Of a stretch of DNA of 64,000 nucleotides, positions 34,076 through 42,706 are shown piece by piece. Below the pieces are notes generated by a model. It worked only from the letters and a program-made list of their open reading frames with translations, was not told the DNA's origin and did no database searches. The DNA is from CAZSXU01 sp964610505 (GTDB taxonomy: Bacteria > Arandabacterota > Arandabacteria > JAGLYR01), in contig CAZSXU010000005.1 of the NCBI GenBank assembly GCA_964610505.1, positions 92,952 to 156,951 of the forward strand, given 5' to 3'. Both the position numbers and the translations under genes were made by a program. The first letter of the stretch is position 1, and every line of letters starts with the position of its first letter.

Positions 34076-35341
34076 TCAGTGGAGGGTCCCCGAGTCCAGT
34101 GCGATATCCTTCGGAAAATCCAGCCCGCCCGACCAGCCCAGACGCTCCCCCTCACCCGTGAGCTTCACCACTCGTCCACCATAGGCCTCCACGACCCAGA
34201 CCCTGTCGTTCGAACCGTCCACCGCAACCGCAAGCGGCCGGTTGAAGCCTGAAATCGTGAGTTCCCGCTCCAGGTCCTCGCTCACACGCACGACGGCATC
34301 GGCGTCCCAATCCACAACCCAGGCGGCTCCGGAAGGACCCGCCGCCACGTCGACGGGCTGGGCAAAGCCTCCCAGCCAACCGGCCACGGCGCCGCCGACG
34401 TCGAGCCGGTATACCCGCAGCGCATGGGCGTCAACCAGCCAGGCTCTGCCCGAGCCGTCCAGAGAGAGGGAGAAGGGGTAGTTGAAGCCGAACACCTGGG
34501 CCGTCGAGCCATCCAAATGTCGAATCCACACGCTGCCCGTTCCCTCGGCAACCCAGCACGTGCCTCGGGTTTGATCGACGGCCACGTCCTTGGGATTCGA
34601 CGGCGTGCGATCCTCAAACAGCAGGTCCCCGGAAAGCGAATACCGTCCGACGCCCCACTCCGCCGCCACCCAGAGACTACCGTCCTGCCGGTACACGGCA
34701 ATCTTTCGAGGCGCCTCCACGGGAATCACGGCGACCACCGTTCCCGAGGCATCGATCCCGATGACTTCGTCCCTGTACCCGCTCGCAATCCAGACCCGCC
34801 CGCGCTCCTCGTCAACGGCCAACGATCTAAGATATCCCGAACCCTCCAGCGTCCACACAACATCCCGCCCGTCGGGGGCGATTCGATGCAGCCCGGCACG
34901 GCGTTCATCGACCACCCAAATCCGTTCCGGGCCGGGGCTCGCCGTGTCGGTGTTGGACAGATGAACCGTCGGGTCGTGTTTAACGACGTATTTCGCCCGG
35001 TACTGGTACGTCTCGCTGTTGATCACGGAACGATCGACCCACTCGGTAACTCCGGGAGAAAACGCCCCGAGGGTCTCCGCCTCCGCTGTCGCCGACCATC
35101 TCAGAATCTGCACGTGAGCCAGATCCCGAATTCCCAGGTCCGACCAGGTGAGGGTCACTTCCTCGTTTCCCGCGGCCGCGTTGAAGCCGGGCGCTTCTCC
35201 GGCCGTGGTCGGGTTTCTCGAATCGAGTGGGTTGTCATACGCCCGCGTATCGCATCCGCAGGGGATAGCGGCCAACGGGAATAACACCGCAAGGACCCAC
35301 ATGGAGATGCGGCGCCTCGGGGAAAGCACTAGAATGCCCAT
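34076..35341 (-). CDS. Exported fibronectin-III/NHL beta-propeller protein
   Basis: 421 residues from ATG 35341, which has GGAG 10 bases upstream and overlaps the PEGA gene by 13 bases. N-terminal hydrophobic stretch (WVLAVLFPLAAIPCGCD) with a poor lipobox; it may be a lipoprotein. The linker YDNPLDSRNP is common in lipoproteins of this kind of genome. A fibronectin-like segment (EVTLTWSDLGIRDLAHVQIL) leads into six NHL/SMP-like propeller blades, each with a WV-(V/A)-(D/E) or VWIAS strand and an LAVD/DVAVD turn. Partner or ligand unknown. Third in an overlapping run of envelope genes. Confidence 0.78.
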   Translation of the reverse strand: MGILVLSPRRRISMWVLAVLFPLAAIPCGCDTRAYDNPLDSRNPTTAGEAPGFNAAAGNEEVTLTWSDLGIRDLAHVQILRWSATAEAETLGAFSPGVTEWVDRSVINSETYQYRAKYVVKHDPTVHLSNTDTASPGPERIWVVDERRAGLHRIAPDGRDVVWTLEGSGYLRSLAVDEERGRVWIASGYRDEVIGIDASGTVVAVIPVEAPRKIAVYRQDGSLWVAAEWGVGRYSLSGDLLFEDRTPSNPKDVAVDQTRGTCWVAEGTGSVWIRHLDGSTAQVFGFNYPFSLSLDGSGRAWLVDAHALRVYRLDVGGAVAGWLGGFAQPVDVAAGPSGAAWVVDWDADAVVRVSEDLERELTISGFNRPLAVAVDGSNDRVWVVEAYGGRVVKLTGEGERLGWSGGLDFPKDIALDSGTLH

Positions 35342-36096
35342 TCGATCTTCACTCCACACCCGTCACCCGCCTCGTCCACGGCCGTGTGGACGTTCCACGC
35401 CCCGGTCTCCGGAGTCTCCATCAGAAGATACAGAAACGCGACCAGGGAAACCTCTGCCACCAGCCAGCAACCGAGCGCGCAGCGATCGTACGTCTCCGCC
35501 CGATCGAAATGCTCTCGAATCTTGCGCTTGTTGCCCGTGCGGAGATACTCGTCGTAGGCCTCGTTCGCCCGCCGCTTGCAGTGAAGACCGAGAACCGCCG
35601 ATCCCGATCCCAGCAGCGCCAGGCCGTACTGAAGGGGCCGTTGTCGGAACCGCGCGAATTCCCCTCTGTGGGAACGCCCGTCCCCGCCGGGTCGCGAATT
35701 CAAGGGTTCAAGGGGGACGTCGATCAGGTCGCCCGTCATGAATTCCAGACCGATGGTCACGGTCTTGTACCCGGGAAGGGAAACCTCAAGAGACCGCTCC
35801 GAGACGGACTTTCGAGTCACCCAGAGGGGCGTGACGCCCAAGACGCGGTCGCCGAGGCGGACCTGGGCGCCGAAAGGCTCGGAATTCAACCACACCGCCC
35901 ACTCTTCGAACCCCGCCGAGTCGCACGAAGGGTCAAAGAACCGGGGCAGCCAGAGGCGTTCCTCTGGGGCCGAATCTCGAGGCGGCGCGGACCGGCCCTC
36001 CGGTGCACCGAGTTCGTTCGCGTTTCCCGCAACCGGAAGCAGGGTGATCACGACCAGTCCCGCCGACATCATCCTCCGCGTCGTCCGGATCCTCAT
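35329..36096 (-). CDS. PEGA-domain envelope protein
   Basis: 255 residues from ATG 36096, overlapping the stop of the PQQ-propeller gene (ATGA). Signal sequence MRIRTTRRMMSAGLVVITLLPVAGNA. A PEGA domain at about 68-120 (LNSEPFGAQVRLGDRVLGVTP, LEVSLPGYKTVTI) is the small beta module that coats or anchors surface proteins. A hydrophobic segment near 150-170 and another near 205-225 may cross the membrane. Its last 13 bases overlap the next gene. The function is unknown; gene overlap on both sides argues for a joint complex. Confidence 0.8.
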   Translation of the reverse strand: MRIRTTRRMMSAGLVVITLLPVAGNANELGAPEGRSAPPRDSAPEERLWLPRFFDPSCDSAGFEEWAVWLNSEPFGAQVRLGDRVLGVTPLWVTRKSVSERSLEVSLPGYKTVTIGLEFMTGDLIDVPLEPLNSRPGGDGRSHRGEFARFRQRPLQYGLALLGSGSAVLGLHCKRRANEAYDEYLRTGNKRKIREHFDRAETYDRCALGCWLVAEVSLVAFLYLLMETPETGAWNVHTAVDEAGDGCGVKIEWAF

Positions 36097-37157
36097 CGCT
36101 TCTCCGCCTCCCTGAGAATGTATACGTCACCTCGGTCGGTTGCGGCGACGATCCCTCCGGGGACTCCCGCAACGGCTGCCTCGATTCCCCCATTCATCTC
36201 CAGCGTCCACCTCAGGTGACCGGTTCCGGCGTCCAATCCCAATAGGTCCCCCGTCAGAGTTCCCAGGATAACGCATCCCCATTGGATAGCCGGAGGCGAC
36301 CGCAGGATTCCATCGAGACGCGCGGACCATTCGGCGCGCCCGCTCGCACGATCCAGCCTCCATACCCGCCCCGTCACCCCGGCGATGAACAGGCCCCCCA
36401 TCCCGGATACCGGCCCTCGATGGAAAGAATCACCGGTCTCCACTCGCCAGAAGGGAGACGCATCGTCCACGGCCAGAGCAGCCACCCGGCCCGTCTGGCT
36501 TGCCACAAACACCGTATCGCCGAGAACCAGGGGGGCCCCCGCCACACCGCCGGGGATTTCGACAGCCCAGATGCACTCTCCCGTCCGCAGTGCCAACCGG
36601 AAGAGCGAATCTCCCAGGCTGGGAATCAGCACGCCCGATCCGGCCGCCACCGGAGGGAACAGGGCGAGCCGGCTCACGGGGGTGCGCCAACGGGCTTGCC
36701 CGTCCTTGGCCTCCAGACAGGTAACGGTTCCGTCCCGCGCAACGGCGATCACGGCATCCGCGGCAACACAGAGTCCGGCAAGAACACCGCCGGCCTGCTT
36801 TCGCCACTCGAGGCGGCCAGAGTGAAGATGTATGCAGAACACGGGGTCTTTCGCGTCGACGCCGGCGCCATAGACTCGGTCCTCATGGATCACGGCCGGG
36901 GCCACAATCGAGCGGCAGGGCTTTCGACGCCACAGGATCTCCCCGTCCGGCAACCGGAGGCAGGCCAGTTTGCCGTCCACCAGGGGAACGACACAGAAAT
37001 CGGCGTCGGTGACGGGACCACCCAGGACTCCCCGCCCCAGGTCTTCATGCCAACAAACGACGGGCGCCCGCCCCAATGTCCCCTCGGCCCATCCCGGAGA
37101 GACCAGGCCCGGCAGAAGAATCGTCCCGCACAATCGGAGCATGTTCCAACCGTTCAT
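36093..37157 (-). CDS. Exported PQQ-type beta-propeller protein (BamB-like fold)
   Basis: 354 residues from ATG 37157 (MNGWNMLRLCGTILLPGL), giving a signal peptide. The rest is a chain of PQQ-like blades of about 40 residues with G-x-(V/I/L)-x-A/C-L-(D/E)-x-x-(T/S/D)-G-x-x-x-W: LACLRLPDGEILWRR, VTCLEAKDGQARWRT, LFRLALRTGECIWAV, LLGLDAGTGHLRWTL. This fold is shared by BamB and quinoprotein enzymes; no quinone-site residues are evident, so a scaffold role is likelier. It starts an overlapping three-gene unit with the PEGA and NHL proteins. Confidence 0.83.
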   Translation of the reverse strand: MNGWNMLRLCGTILLPGLVSPGWAEGTLGRAPVVCWHEDLGRGVLGGPVTDADFCVVPLVDGKLACLRLPDGEILWRRKPCRSIVAPAVIHEDRVYGAGVDAKDPVFCIHLHSGRLEWRKQAGGVLAGLCVAADAVIAVARDGTVTCLEAKDGQARWRTPVSRLALFPPVAAGSGVLIPSLGDSLFRLALRTGECIWAVEIPGGVAGAPLVLGDTVFVASQTGRVAALAVDDASPFWRVETGDSFHRGPVSGMGGLFIAGVTGRVWRLDRASGRAEWSARLDGILRSPPAIQWGCVILGTLTGDLLGLDAGTGHLRWTLEMNGGIEAAVAGVPGGIVAATDRGDVYILREAEKR

Positions 37158-37403
37158 CGCCGTGCGACGTCCCCTTTCCAATCTCACGTCCCGGCCTCCC
37201 GCCTGCCCCATGCATGGATTGCGGATACCGGCGGACCAACACTCCGCACGGCCGAGTCCTTGAGCAAGGAATCCTGATGGAGCGAGGCGTTGTTTCTCGG
37301 CTGCGGTCCTGTCTGGAGGTCCTTGCCCTGTTTGTTCGATGAATCCATGGCACCGCCCGGACCGCGCGCGAAGCCGGACCCGGCGGCTCGTGCATCGTCC
37401 AGG

Positions 37404-40202
37404 CTAGTAGTTCCACCCAATGAAGAACTGGGTTTGAATTCCTTTCTCGAGGCTTCGAAAGTCCGTCCGCCGGGCAAAATCCAGACGGAGAACCGTAAAC
37501 GTTCCCAGCGCCATTCGCAGGCCCACGCCCACCGAACCGATGAGATCGGGCACCCGCTCACCCTTTTCCCACGCGTTTCCCGCATCGACAAACGCGACAC
37601 CCTGAACCCCGGGGAACTCCACATTGCCCAGGGGGAACCCCATGACGAATCGCTTCACGAAGGGAAACCGGATTTCACTGCTGAACAGCATCGACCGGGT
37701 TCCGTAGACCGATCGCCAATCGTACCCGCGCAATGACAACGGCCCGCCCAGCACCGATCGCTCGGGGTTCTGCCCCGCGGCGATACGGGCCTCCGATCGA
37801 AACGCAATGGCCGTCCGCTGTGAGAGGCGCACGTAGCGCCGGAAATCCGCCGCAAGGAAGGCGTTCTCGGTCTCCATCACTCGGGCGTTCATGGTCAACC
37901 CCCCTGCAACCCGGTAGCGCGTGCCGTCCATGGGCCCCGACGGAAACCACACCGAGGTGTCGTGCACCCAGGCGAGGTAGTTGGCCACCATGAATCCACG
38001 GGACCGCCGCGCCCCCGGGTGGTCCCTCTCCGCATACATCGCCGTGATGCTCGACTCCAGCCGATCGAACTTCGAAAACGGGAAGCTCAAGAGCACACCG
38101 GCCCCGCTCTCTTTCCTGAAGTACGGGATCCCCAGCTCGTCCAGAAAATCTCCCGACGCGTGAAAGGCGCTGATTCCCCAGTTTGTCCGACCCGAGAGGT
38201 TCACGTACGCGAGGCCCACGTTGAAGCGTGACAGGAACTCCGAAGAGGTCCGCGCCGTATTCGTCAATTGGAAGAAGAGCAGCCGGTCACCCATCAGATC
38301 CGCAAGCGCGGCCTGCAACCCCTGGCCCAGGCTCTGGTAGGGACCGATGGCCACCCCACCCTGCGCCACCTCCAGCGAGAAATCGGGGTGATACGAGTGG
38401 ATCTCCACGCGCTCTTTGGGCGCGACGGGATTCCACTCCCAATGCAACTCCGGTTTGGGGGGGGAGAGCGCGATGGTCTCGATCGTATCGGCATCCTCGG
38501 GGTGATGGTAAATCCGGAACGTGCCCCCCTCATATCCGGTGAAAAGCCAACCATGTCCCCCCGGAGCCCATTCCGGATCCCCCACCTGGGTTTGGACCTT
38601 CGTCAACCGGTGGCCGTCTCCCTCATCATCGACCACGTAGAGATCCTGCCGGCCGGCTCGATCGGACACAAACGCGACGCGATCGCCCGCAGGGTTCCAC
38701 CGGGGCGCAGCGTCCGTCCAGTCCCCGGCCGTAAGGTACAGGACGCGGTGCGTCTCGAGATCGAGGAGAAACAGATTGCTCTTGCCCTTTCGGCCGTAGG
38801 CGGTCCGGTCGGAAGCAAACACCACCCATCTCCCGTCCGGGCACCAGTCGGGGTCCTGATCGAGAAAGCGGTCGTGCGTTAACCGGCGGAGCTCGTCCGA
38901 CTCAGTATCCCACACAAACAGATCCGAATACCCGTCCTCGGTGAGTCCGGCGAAGACAATCCGGCGCCCTTCCGGCGACCAGCTGGGCGAGCTCATGGCG
39001 ATGAGGCCGGGGAACTTCCGATGCGCGAGTCGCTTCCGTTTCAGGAGATCGTACAGGTTGAGCGCGTCCCGCCCGCCGGAACGCGACACGAACGCCAGGT
39101 GCTCATCGCAAGAGACGTCCATTCGACTGCTGAAAGGATGGAGGGATTCGAGATCCGCGGAGCGCCCGTCCTTGAGAATCATGTCGACGTGTGTGCCGTC
39201 CATTCCAGACGAGTAGATTCCCGAATACCCCATGTCCGATGAAAAGTAGAGAAACCTCCCCCGCCCATCCGGAACCGTCACCGGCTTCATGTCCAGCCGG
39301 CCGGCCGTGATCGGAGTCGTGGATGTCTTGATCGCTTCTCTTGTGCCGACCGTGGGGTAGTAGGTACGCCGGAGTTGATCCTTCCACTCGCGATTGATTC
39401 TCTCGATCGGGACGCCGCACACGATCTCCAAGAGATCTTCGAAGGTTCGCGCCGTCCAGATCAGCTCATGCACCAGAAACAGTTTGTCCTCGCCGTAGCG
39501 CTCCGCAATGAAACCCACCAGTGATTGCCCGACTTTGTAGGTCGAATAGGACAACCCCAGCTGCCACAGGTCCGGGATATCGGGCACGCCACGGTTGAGC
39601 ACGAGATCCGCCAGAACCATGTCCGCGTCCGAATCCCAGGAGCGTGACCAGTACTCCGCCAATCCTTCAGAGAACCAGAGAGGAGGAATCAGATAGCCGG
39701 CCTTCGGATGCAATCTGTACGCCCGGTCGAGAGTGGAGAACTCGAACGCGTGAACCAGCTCGTGTTGGAGGATCCGCTGAAAATCTCCATGCGAGCCGCT
39801 GAAAGGCAGGGCGACGCGCGACCGCATGAAATCAGTAAATCCTCCCACGCCTTCGGGAAGAAACTGGGGGATGATGTTCGTTTGTTCAAAGTAGGCGTGC
39901 GCGCTGTAAATGATCAGGGGAATCGGCTCAGAGACTTCATGTCGATATTTCCGGGATAGGACCGTGTAGCTGGACTCCGCCATGGCAAGCGCCACGCGGG
40001 CGAGAGCCTCCTCCGCCGGGTAGAAATGGAGGTGAAAATGCGGACTCCGCATGACCTTCCACTGGAGACTCACATACTGGATCTTGTTCTTGCCAAAGTG
40101 GCTGATCTGGGCCGCCGCTTCTCCTGCGGCCCAGGTGAGGGCCATCAGGGCGCAGACCGCGGAGACCACCAACCGCAAGGATTCAGGAGATCGTCCTCGC
40201 AT
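37404..40202 (-). CDS. Zinc metallopeptidase - TolB propeller - Omp85-like barrel fusion
   Basis: 932 residues from ATG 40202 with GGAG 6 bases upstream; another ATG lies 12 bases earlier. Signal peptide to about 32 (AAGEAAAQ). A gluzincin-like peptidase follows: ILQHELVHAFEF (His147, Glu148, His151) and PLWFSEGLAEYWS with the third ligand or Glu at 180/183. Then five or so TolB/PD40 blades (about 310-590: SPSWSPEGRRIVFAG, DPDWCPDGRWVVFAS, APRWNPAGDRVAFVS). From about 620 there is a BamA/surface-antigen-like barrel, with GGPLSLRGYDWRS and a C-terminal aromatic TQFFIGWNY. Likely an outer-membrane-anchored peptidase. Confidence 0.85.
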   Translation of the reverse strand: MRGRSPESLRLVVSAVCALMALTWAAGEAAAQISHFGKNKIQYVSLQWKVMRSPHFHLHFYPAEEALARVALAMAESSYTVLSRKYRHEVSEPIPLIIYSAHAYFEQTNIIPQFLPEGVGGFTDFMRSRVALPFSGSHGDFQRILQHELVHAFEFSTLDRAYRLHPKAGYLIPPLWFSEGLAEYWSRSWDSDADMVLADLVLNRGVPDIPDLWQLGLSYSTYKVGQSLVGFIAERYGEDKLFLVHELIWTARTFEDLLEIVCGVPIERINREWKDQLRRTYYPTVGTREAIKTSTTPITAGRLDMKPVTVPDGRGRFLYFSSDMGYSGIYSSGMDGTHVDMILKDGRSADLESLHPFSSRMDVSCDEHLAFVSRSGGRDALNLYDLLKRKRLAHRKFPGLIAMSSPSWSPEGRRIVFAGLTEDGYSDLFVWDTESDELRRLTHDRFLDQDPDWCPDGRWVVFASDRTAYGRKGKSNLFLLDLETHRVLYLTAGDWTDAAPRWNPAGDRVAFVSDRAGRQDLYVVDDEGDGHRLTKVQTQVGDPEWAPGGHGWLFTGYEGGTFRIYHHPEDADTIETIALSPPKPELHWEWNPVAPKERVEIHSYHPDFSLEVAQGGVAIGPYQSLGQGLQAALADLMGDRLLFFQLTNTARTSSEFLSRFNVGLAYVNLSGRTNWGISAFHASGDFLDELGIPYFRKESGAGVLLSFPFSKFDRLESSITAMYAERDHPGARRSRGFMVANYLAWVHDTSVWFPSGPMDGTRYRVAGGLTMNARVMETENAFLAADFRRYVRLSQRTAIAFRSEARIAAGQNPERSVLGGPLSLRGYDWRSVYGTRSMLFSSEIRFPFVKRFVMGFPLGNVEFPGVQGVAFVDAGNAWEKGERVPDLIGSVGVGLRMALGTFTVLRLDFARRTDFRSLEKGIQTQFFIGWNY

Positions 40203-40224
40203 TGCAGACTCCATCGCCCCACGA

Positions 40225-40809
40225 TCAGAAGAGGTTCATCTGCTCGTGTCTGGGTTCCAGTGCAAGGTCCGCCTCGAGGATTTCCTTCAGGGTCCGGAAG
40301 TCCTCTTCCACCGCCGACCTCAGATCTCCTCGATGAAGGGCCGCAGCCGGATGAAACATCGGAAGCACGAAGAAGGATCCGACCTGCATCGGTTTCCCCC
40401 GTAGCGCCGTAATGCCTGTTCCCTTTCCCGTCAACACCCTCGTCGCGAAATTCCCGAGAGATCCGACGATCTTCGGAGAGATCATCTCGATCTGCCGCAG
40501 CAGATACGGTTTGCAGGTCTCGATTTCCAGTCGGGATGGATTCCGGTTCTCGGGAGGGCGGCACTTGAGAACATTCCCGATGTAGATGTCCCCCCGAGAA
40601 AGCCCAATATCTTCCAGCAGCCGACTCAGGAGCTGTCCGGCAGCGCCGACAAACGGTTCCCCTTCACGATCCTCATGGTAACCCGGGGCTTCTCCGACAA
40701 GCATGAGATCGGCCTTCGGGTTTCCGGAACCGAACACGACCCGGGTTCTGGAATCGGCCAGGCCGCACCGCCCGCACACCTCGACCTCCCGCCTCAGATC
40801 GTCCAACAT
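40225..40809 (-). CDS. udg: Uracil-DNA glycosylase, family 4 (4Fe-4S)
   Basis: 194 residues from ATG 40809 with GGAGGGGGTGGAG upstream. Motif 1 GEAPGYHEDREGEPFVGAAG and motif 2 PMFHPAAALHR are those of family-4 enzymes. Cys12, Cys15, Cys83 and Cys99 fit the four cluster ligands. It removes uracil from DNA as the first step of base excision repair. The stop lies 22 bases before the peptidase-barrel gene, so they may be co-transcribed, though function does not link them. A palindromic tandem array and assembly gap begin 89 bases upstream. Confidence 0.95.
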   Translation of the reverse strand: MLDDLRREVEVCGRCGLADSRTRVVFGSGNPKADLMLVGEAPGYHEDREGEPFVGAAGQLLSRLLEDIGLSRGDIYIGNVLKCRPPENRNPSRLEIETCKPYLLRQIEMISPKIVGSLGNFATRVLTGKGTGITALRGKPMQVGSFFVLPMFHPAAALHRGDLRSAVEEDFRTLKEILEADLALEPRHEQMNLF

Positions 40810-40897
40810 TCTCCACCCCCTCCAGACGACGCCGTCTCTTCCTGATTGATGCTCCGACTCCCGTCTACCTTACCACCGTACGGAGTGAGTGTCCTCT

Positions 40898-41030
40898 GAA
40901 AACCCGTAGGAAAAGCAAGCGCGATGAGGCCGGGCCTCATCTCTACGCACAACGGCCCATGAAAACCCAGACCCAAAAAGCAAGCGCGATGAGGCCGGGC
41001 CTCATCTCTACGCACAACGGCCCATGAAAA
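40898..41030. repeat. 65-base tandem array with palindromic core, interrupted by the gap
   Basis: Two near-identical 65-base units (core starts at 40921 and 40986), each containing GATGAGGCC-G-GGCCTCATC. The sequence after the gap (CCCAGACC at 41131) continues the unit, so further copies probably lie in the unresolved stretch. Like REP/BIME elements it is intergenic and hairpin-forming. Confidence 0.85.
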
Positions 41031-41130
41031 NNNNNNNNNNNNNNNNNNNNNNNNNNNNNNNNNNNNNNNNNNNNNNNNNNNNNNNNNNNNNNNNNNNNNN
41101 NNNNNNNNNNNNNNNNNNNNNNNNNNNNNN
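41031..41130. other. Assembly gap of 100 N
   Basis: Exactly 100 unknown bases, the usual placeholder for a scaffold join of unknown size. It lies within the tandem palindromic array. Confidence 0.97.
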
Positions 41131-41144
41131 CCCAGACCAACGCT

Positions 41145-41183
41145 TACAAATAATAGGCGGGATGAGGCCAGGGCCTCATCCCG
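41145..41183 (-). terminator. Probable terminator of the HU gene
   Basis: Perfect 12-pair hairpin CGGGATGAGGCC-AG-GGCCTCATCCCG (41158-41183) lies 23 bases past the hup stop and is followed on the minus strand by CCTATTATTTG. Its core equals the palindrome of the tandem array to the left. Confidence 0.65.
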
Positions 41184-41206
41184 CTCCATACACTCGCGCG
41201 CAAGAC

Positions 41207-41470
41207 TTACACCAGAGTCTTGTAAGCCTTCCCCGCTTTGAACTTCACATTCCTCCGAGCGCCAATCTTGATCTCCTCGCCCGTGCGAGGATTCCGCCCC
41301 CGCCTTGCTTTGCGATGTGTCACCGTGAAGCTTCCGAAGCCGGCGATGTTCACGCCCTTCTTCGTGTTCTTCTTGATCGTGTTGAGAGTCGCATCCACGG
41401 CGAGTCTCGCCTGGCGATTCGACATTTTCGTCGTCTTCGCCACTGCTGCAACCAGTTCAGCCTTGTTCAT
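41207..41470 (-). CDS. hup: HU-family DNA-binding protein
   Basis: 87 residues, near the usual 90. MNKAELVAAVAKTTKMSNRQ at the start, GFGSFTVTHRKARRGRNPRTGEE across the beta-arm and the canonical RNPRTG DNA-intercalation region. HU compacts and bends DNA as a dimer in the nucleoid. It has its own consensus promoter at 41511-41539 and a hairpin terminator. A second, more IHF-like copy is at 43577-43861. Confidence 0.96.
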   Translation of the reverse strand: MNKAELVAAVAKTTKMSNRQARLAVDATLNTIKKNTKKGVNIAGFGSFTVTHRKARRGRNPRTGEEIKIGARRNVKFKAGKAYKTLV

Positions 41471-41510
41471 AGTCTCACCTCACTTTCTTAGGCTGATCTA
41501 CCCTGGAGCG

Positions 41511-41539
41511 AGACTACGAACACGGCGCCGCGCTGTCAA
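41511..41539 (-). promoter_or_regulatory. Promoter of the HU gene
   Basis: Minus strand TTGACA (41539-41534), 17 bases, TAGTCT (41516-41511), about 40 bases before the ATG. Confidence 0.65.
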
Positions 41540-41615
41540 CCCTTTTTTTATGCCGTCAGTGGCGACACCCCTCCCGCAAGTCCATTACGTTGGCCGCCCT
41601 CAGCAGAACCGGCGG

Positions 41616-42176
41616 TCAAACGAAGCCGGGAGAACTTGTGATCCAAATGGCCTCCGCCGGTTCCTGCCCCGGATTCCCGTAGGAATGGGGGCGAGTGGCA
41701 TGAAAGTGTATGGCATCCCCGATGCTGAGAACGTACGACTTGTCCTCAATCTCGATTCGCAGGGTTCCTCGGGTAACGATACCGCACTCTTCCCCCTCGT
41801 GCATGTGCTGCGCCATCGCGTGAACGCCGCCAGGTTCGGCCTCCAGACGCCCCAACCGCAACCTGCCCCCCGGAATCCCTCCGGACAGATTCCGAAAGAC
41901 CACTCTGGGACTCTCGGAGTACGTGACGGTTCCCACGGGTTCATGAACGATGGAGACGTCCTCCAGCTCGACTTCCTCAAGGAAAAAGACAACTTCCCTA
42001 TCAAGTGCTTTGGCCAACTTCTGGAGAGCACCCACGGTGGGAGAGGTCATGCCCCGTTCAATCTGCGAGATGTGAGTTGCCGAAACACCTGACCGGGATT
42101 CCACATCCTTGAGCGTCATGTCCTTGTCCGCCCGCGTACGTTTCAGCCTTCTTCCCAGCTCCGTCTTAGAAGGCAT
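41616..42176 (-). CDS. XRE-family transcriptional regulator with C-terminal cupin
   Basis: 186 residues from ATG 42176 with AAGGGGGG upstream. Helix-turn-helix at about 5-62 (LGRRLKRTRADKDMTLKDV, GVSATHISQIERGMTSPTVG). The C-terminal half (about 110-183) is a cupin barrel with AQHMHEGEECGIVTRGTLRI and GDAIHFHATRPHSYGNPG, whose histidines could bind metal. Relatives such as PuuR and SinR-like regulators sense small metabolites. It reads from a consensus promoter at 42242-42270 whose -10 lies in a CTTTA-CAC-TAAAG palindrome, suggesting autoregulation. Effector unknown. Confidence 0.92.
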   Translation of the reverse strand: MPSKTELGRRLKRTRADKDMTLKDVESRSGVSATHISQIERGMTSPTVGALQKLAKALDREVVFFLEEVELEDVSIVHEPVGTVTYSESPRVVFRNLSGGIPGGRLRLGRLEAEPGGVHAMAQHMHEGEECGIVTRGTLRIEIEDKSYVLSIGDAIHFHATRPHSYGNPGQEPAEAIWITSSPGFV

Positions 42177-42237
42177 CGCACCCCCCTTTCGCATCCCAGC
42201 CACATTAAAGTATAGTGCATAACATTCAAAGCCTCAT

Positions 42238-42270
42238 CTTTAGTGTAAAGAGAGAGCCTTCTTGTGTCAA
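42238..42270 (-). promoter_or_regulatory. Promoter and candidate operator of the XRE-cupin gene
   Basis: Minus strand TTGACA (42270-42265), 17 bases, TACACT (42247-42242). The -10 is embedded in CTTTA-CAC-TAAAG (42250-42238), and two TGGAACTT words sit around the -35. Confidence 0.65.
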
Positions 42271-42281
42271 GTTCCAAAACA

Positions 42282-42692
42282 TTAAGTTCCAGACTTCCTT
42301 TCGCTCGAATCCCGCTCAAAGCGAAACATCGAAGATCCCACTCGGACAAGGTAACCATCCTGGAGGATGCTGCGTTTCCTGATCCGGATTCCGTTGACAA
42401 AGGTGCCGTTGCGACTTCCCGCATCCTCGATCCAGAATGAATCACCGGAATAGACGACTCTTGCATGTTTGTCTGAAATCAGTGGATCATTGAGCAGAAT
42501 GTCGCAGAATTCGCTCCGTCCCATTTGCACGACTCGGTTCGTGATGAAGCAGCGCGCCCGCCGGCGCCGGCCGCAAAGCAGAACCAGCGCAGCCCGCGGG
42601 GCTTCTCCCTTCTCCACCGCCGCGCCGCAGCGGGTGCAATAGGGATGTCGCGGACGTGTCGACGCTCCACAACGACTGCACGCCTTCTCCAT
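42282..42692 (-). CDS. Zinc-ribbon FHA-domain protein
   Basis: 136 residues from ATG 42692 with GGAGG 6 bases upstream. A zinc ribbon with Cys5, Cys8, Cys19, Cys22 (CSRCG and YCTRCG) is followed by an FHA domain (about 48-130: VVQMGRSEFCDILLNDPLIS, KHARVVYSG, IEDAGSRNGTFVNGIRI). GRS, SDKH and NGT are the phosphothreonine-binding elements. It probably reads a Ser/Thr kinase signal. It follows the zinc-ribbon/TPR gene after 14 bases, so the two are one unit. Confidence 0.9.
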   Translation of the reverse strand: MEKACSRCGASTRPRHPYCTRCGAAVEKGEAPRAALVLLCGRRRRARCFITNRVVQMGRSEFCDILLNDPLISDKHARVVYSGDSFWIEDAGSRNGTFVNGIRIRKRSILQDGYLVRVGSSMFRFERDSSERKSGT

Positions 42693-42706
42693 GCCCAGCC
42701 TCCAGG

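Noticed and set aside
40898..41190. CRISPR array at the gap
   Set aside because: The units are contiguous 65-base copies with a palindrome and no variable spacers; no cas genes nearby.
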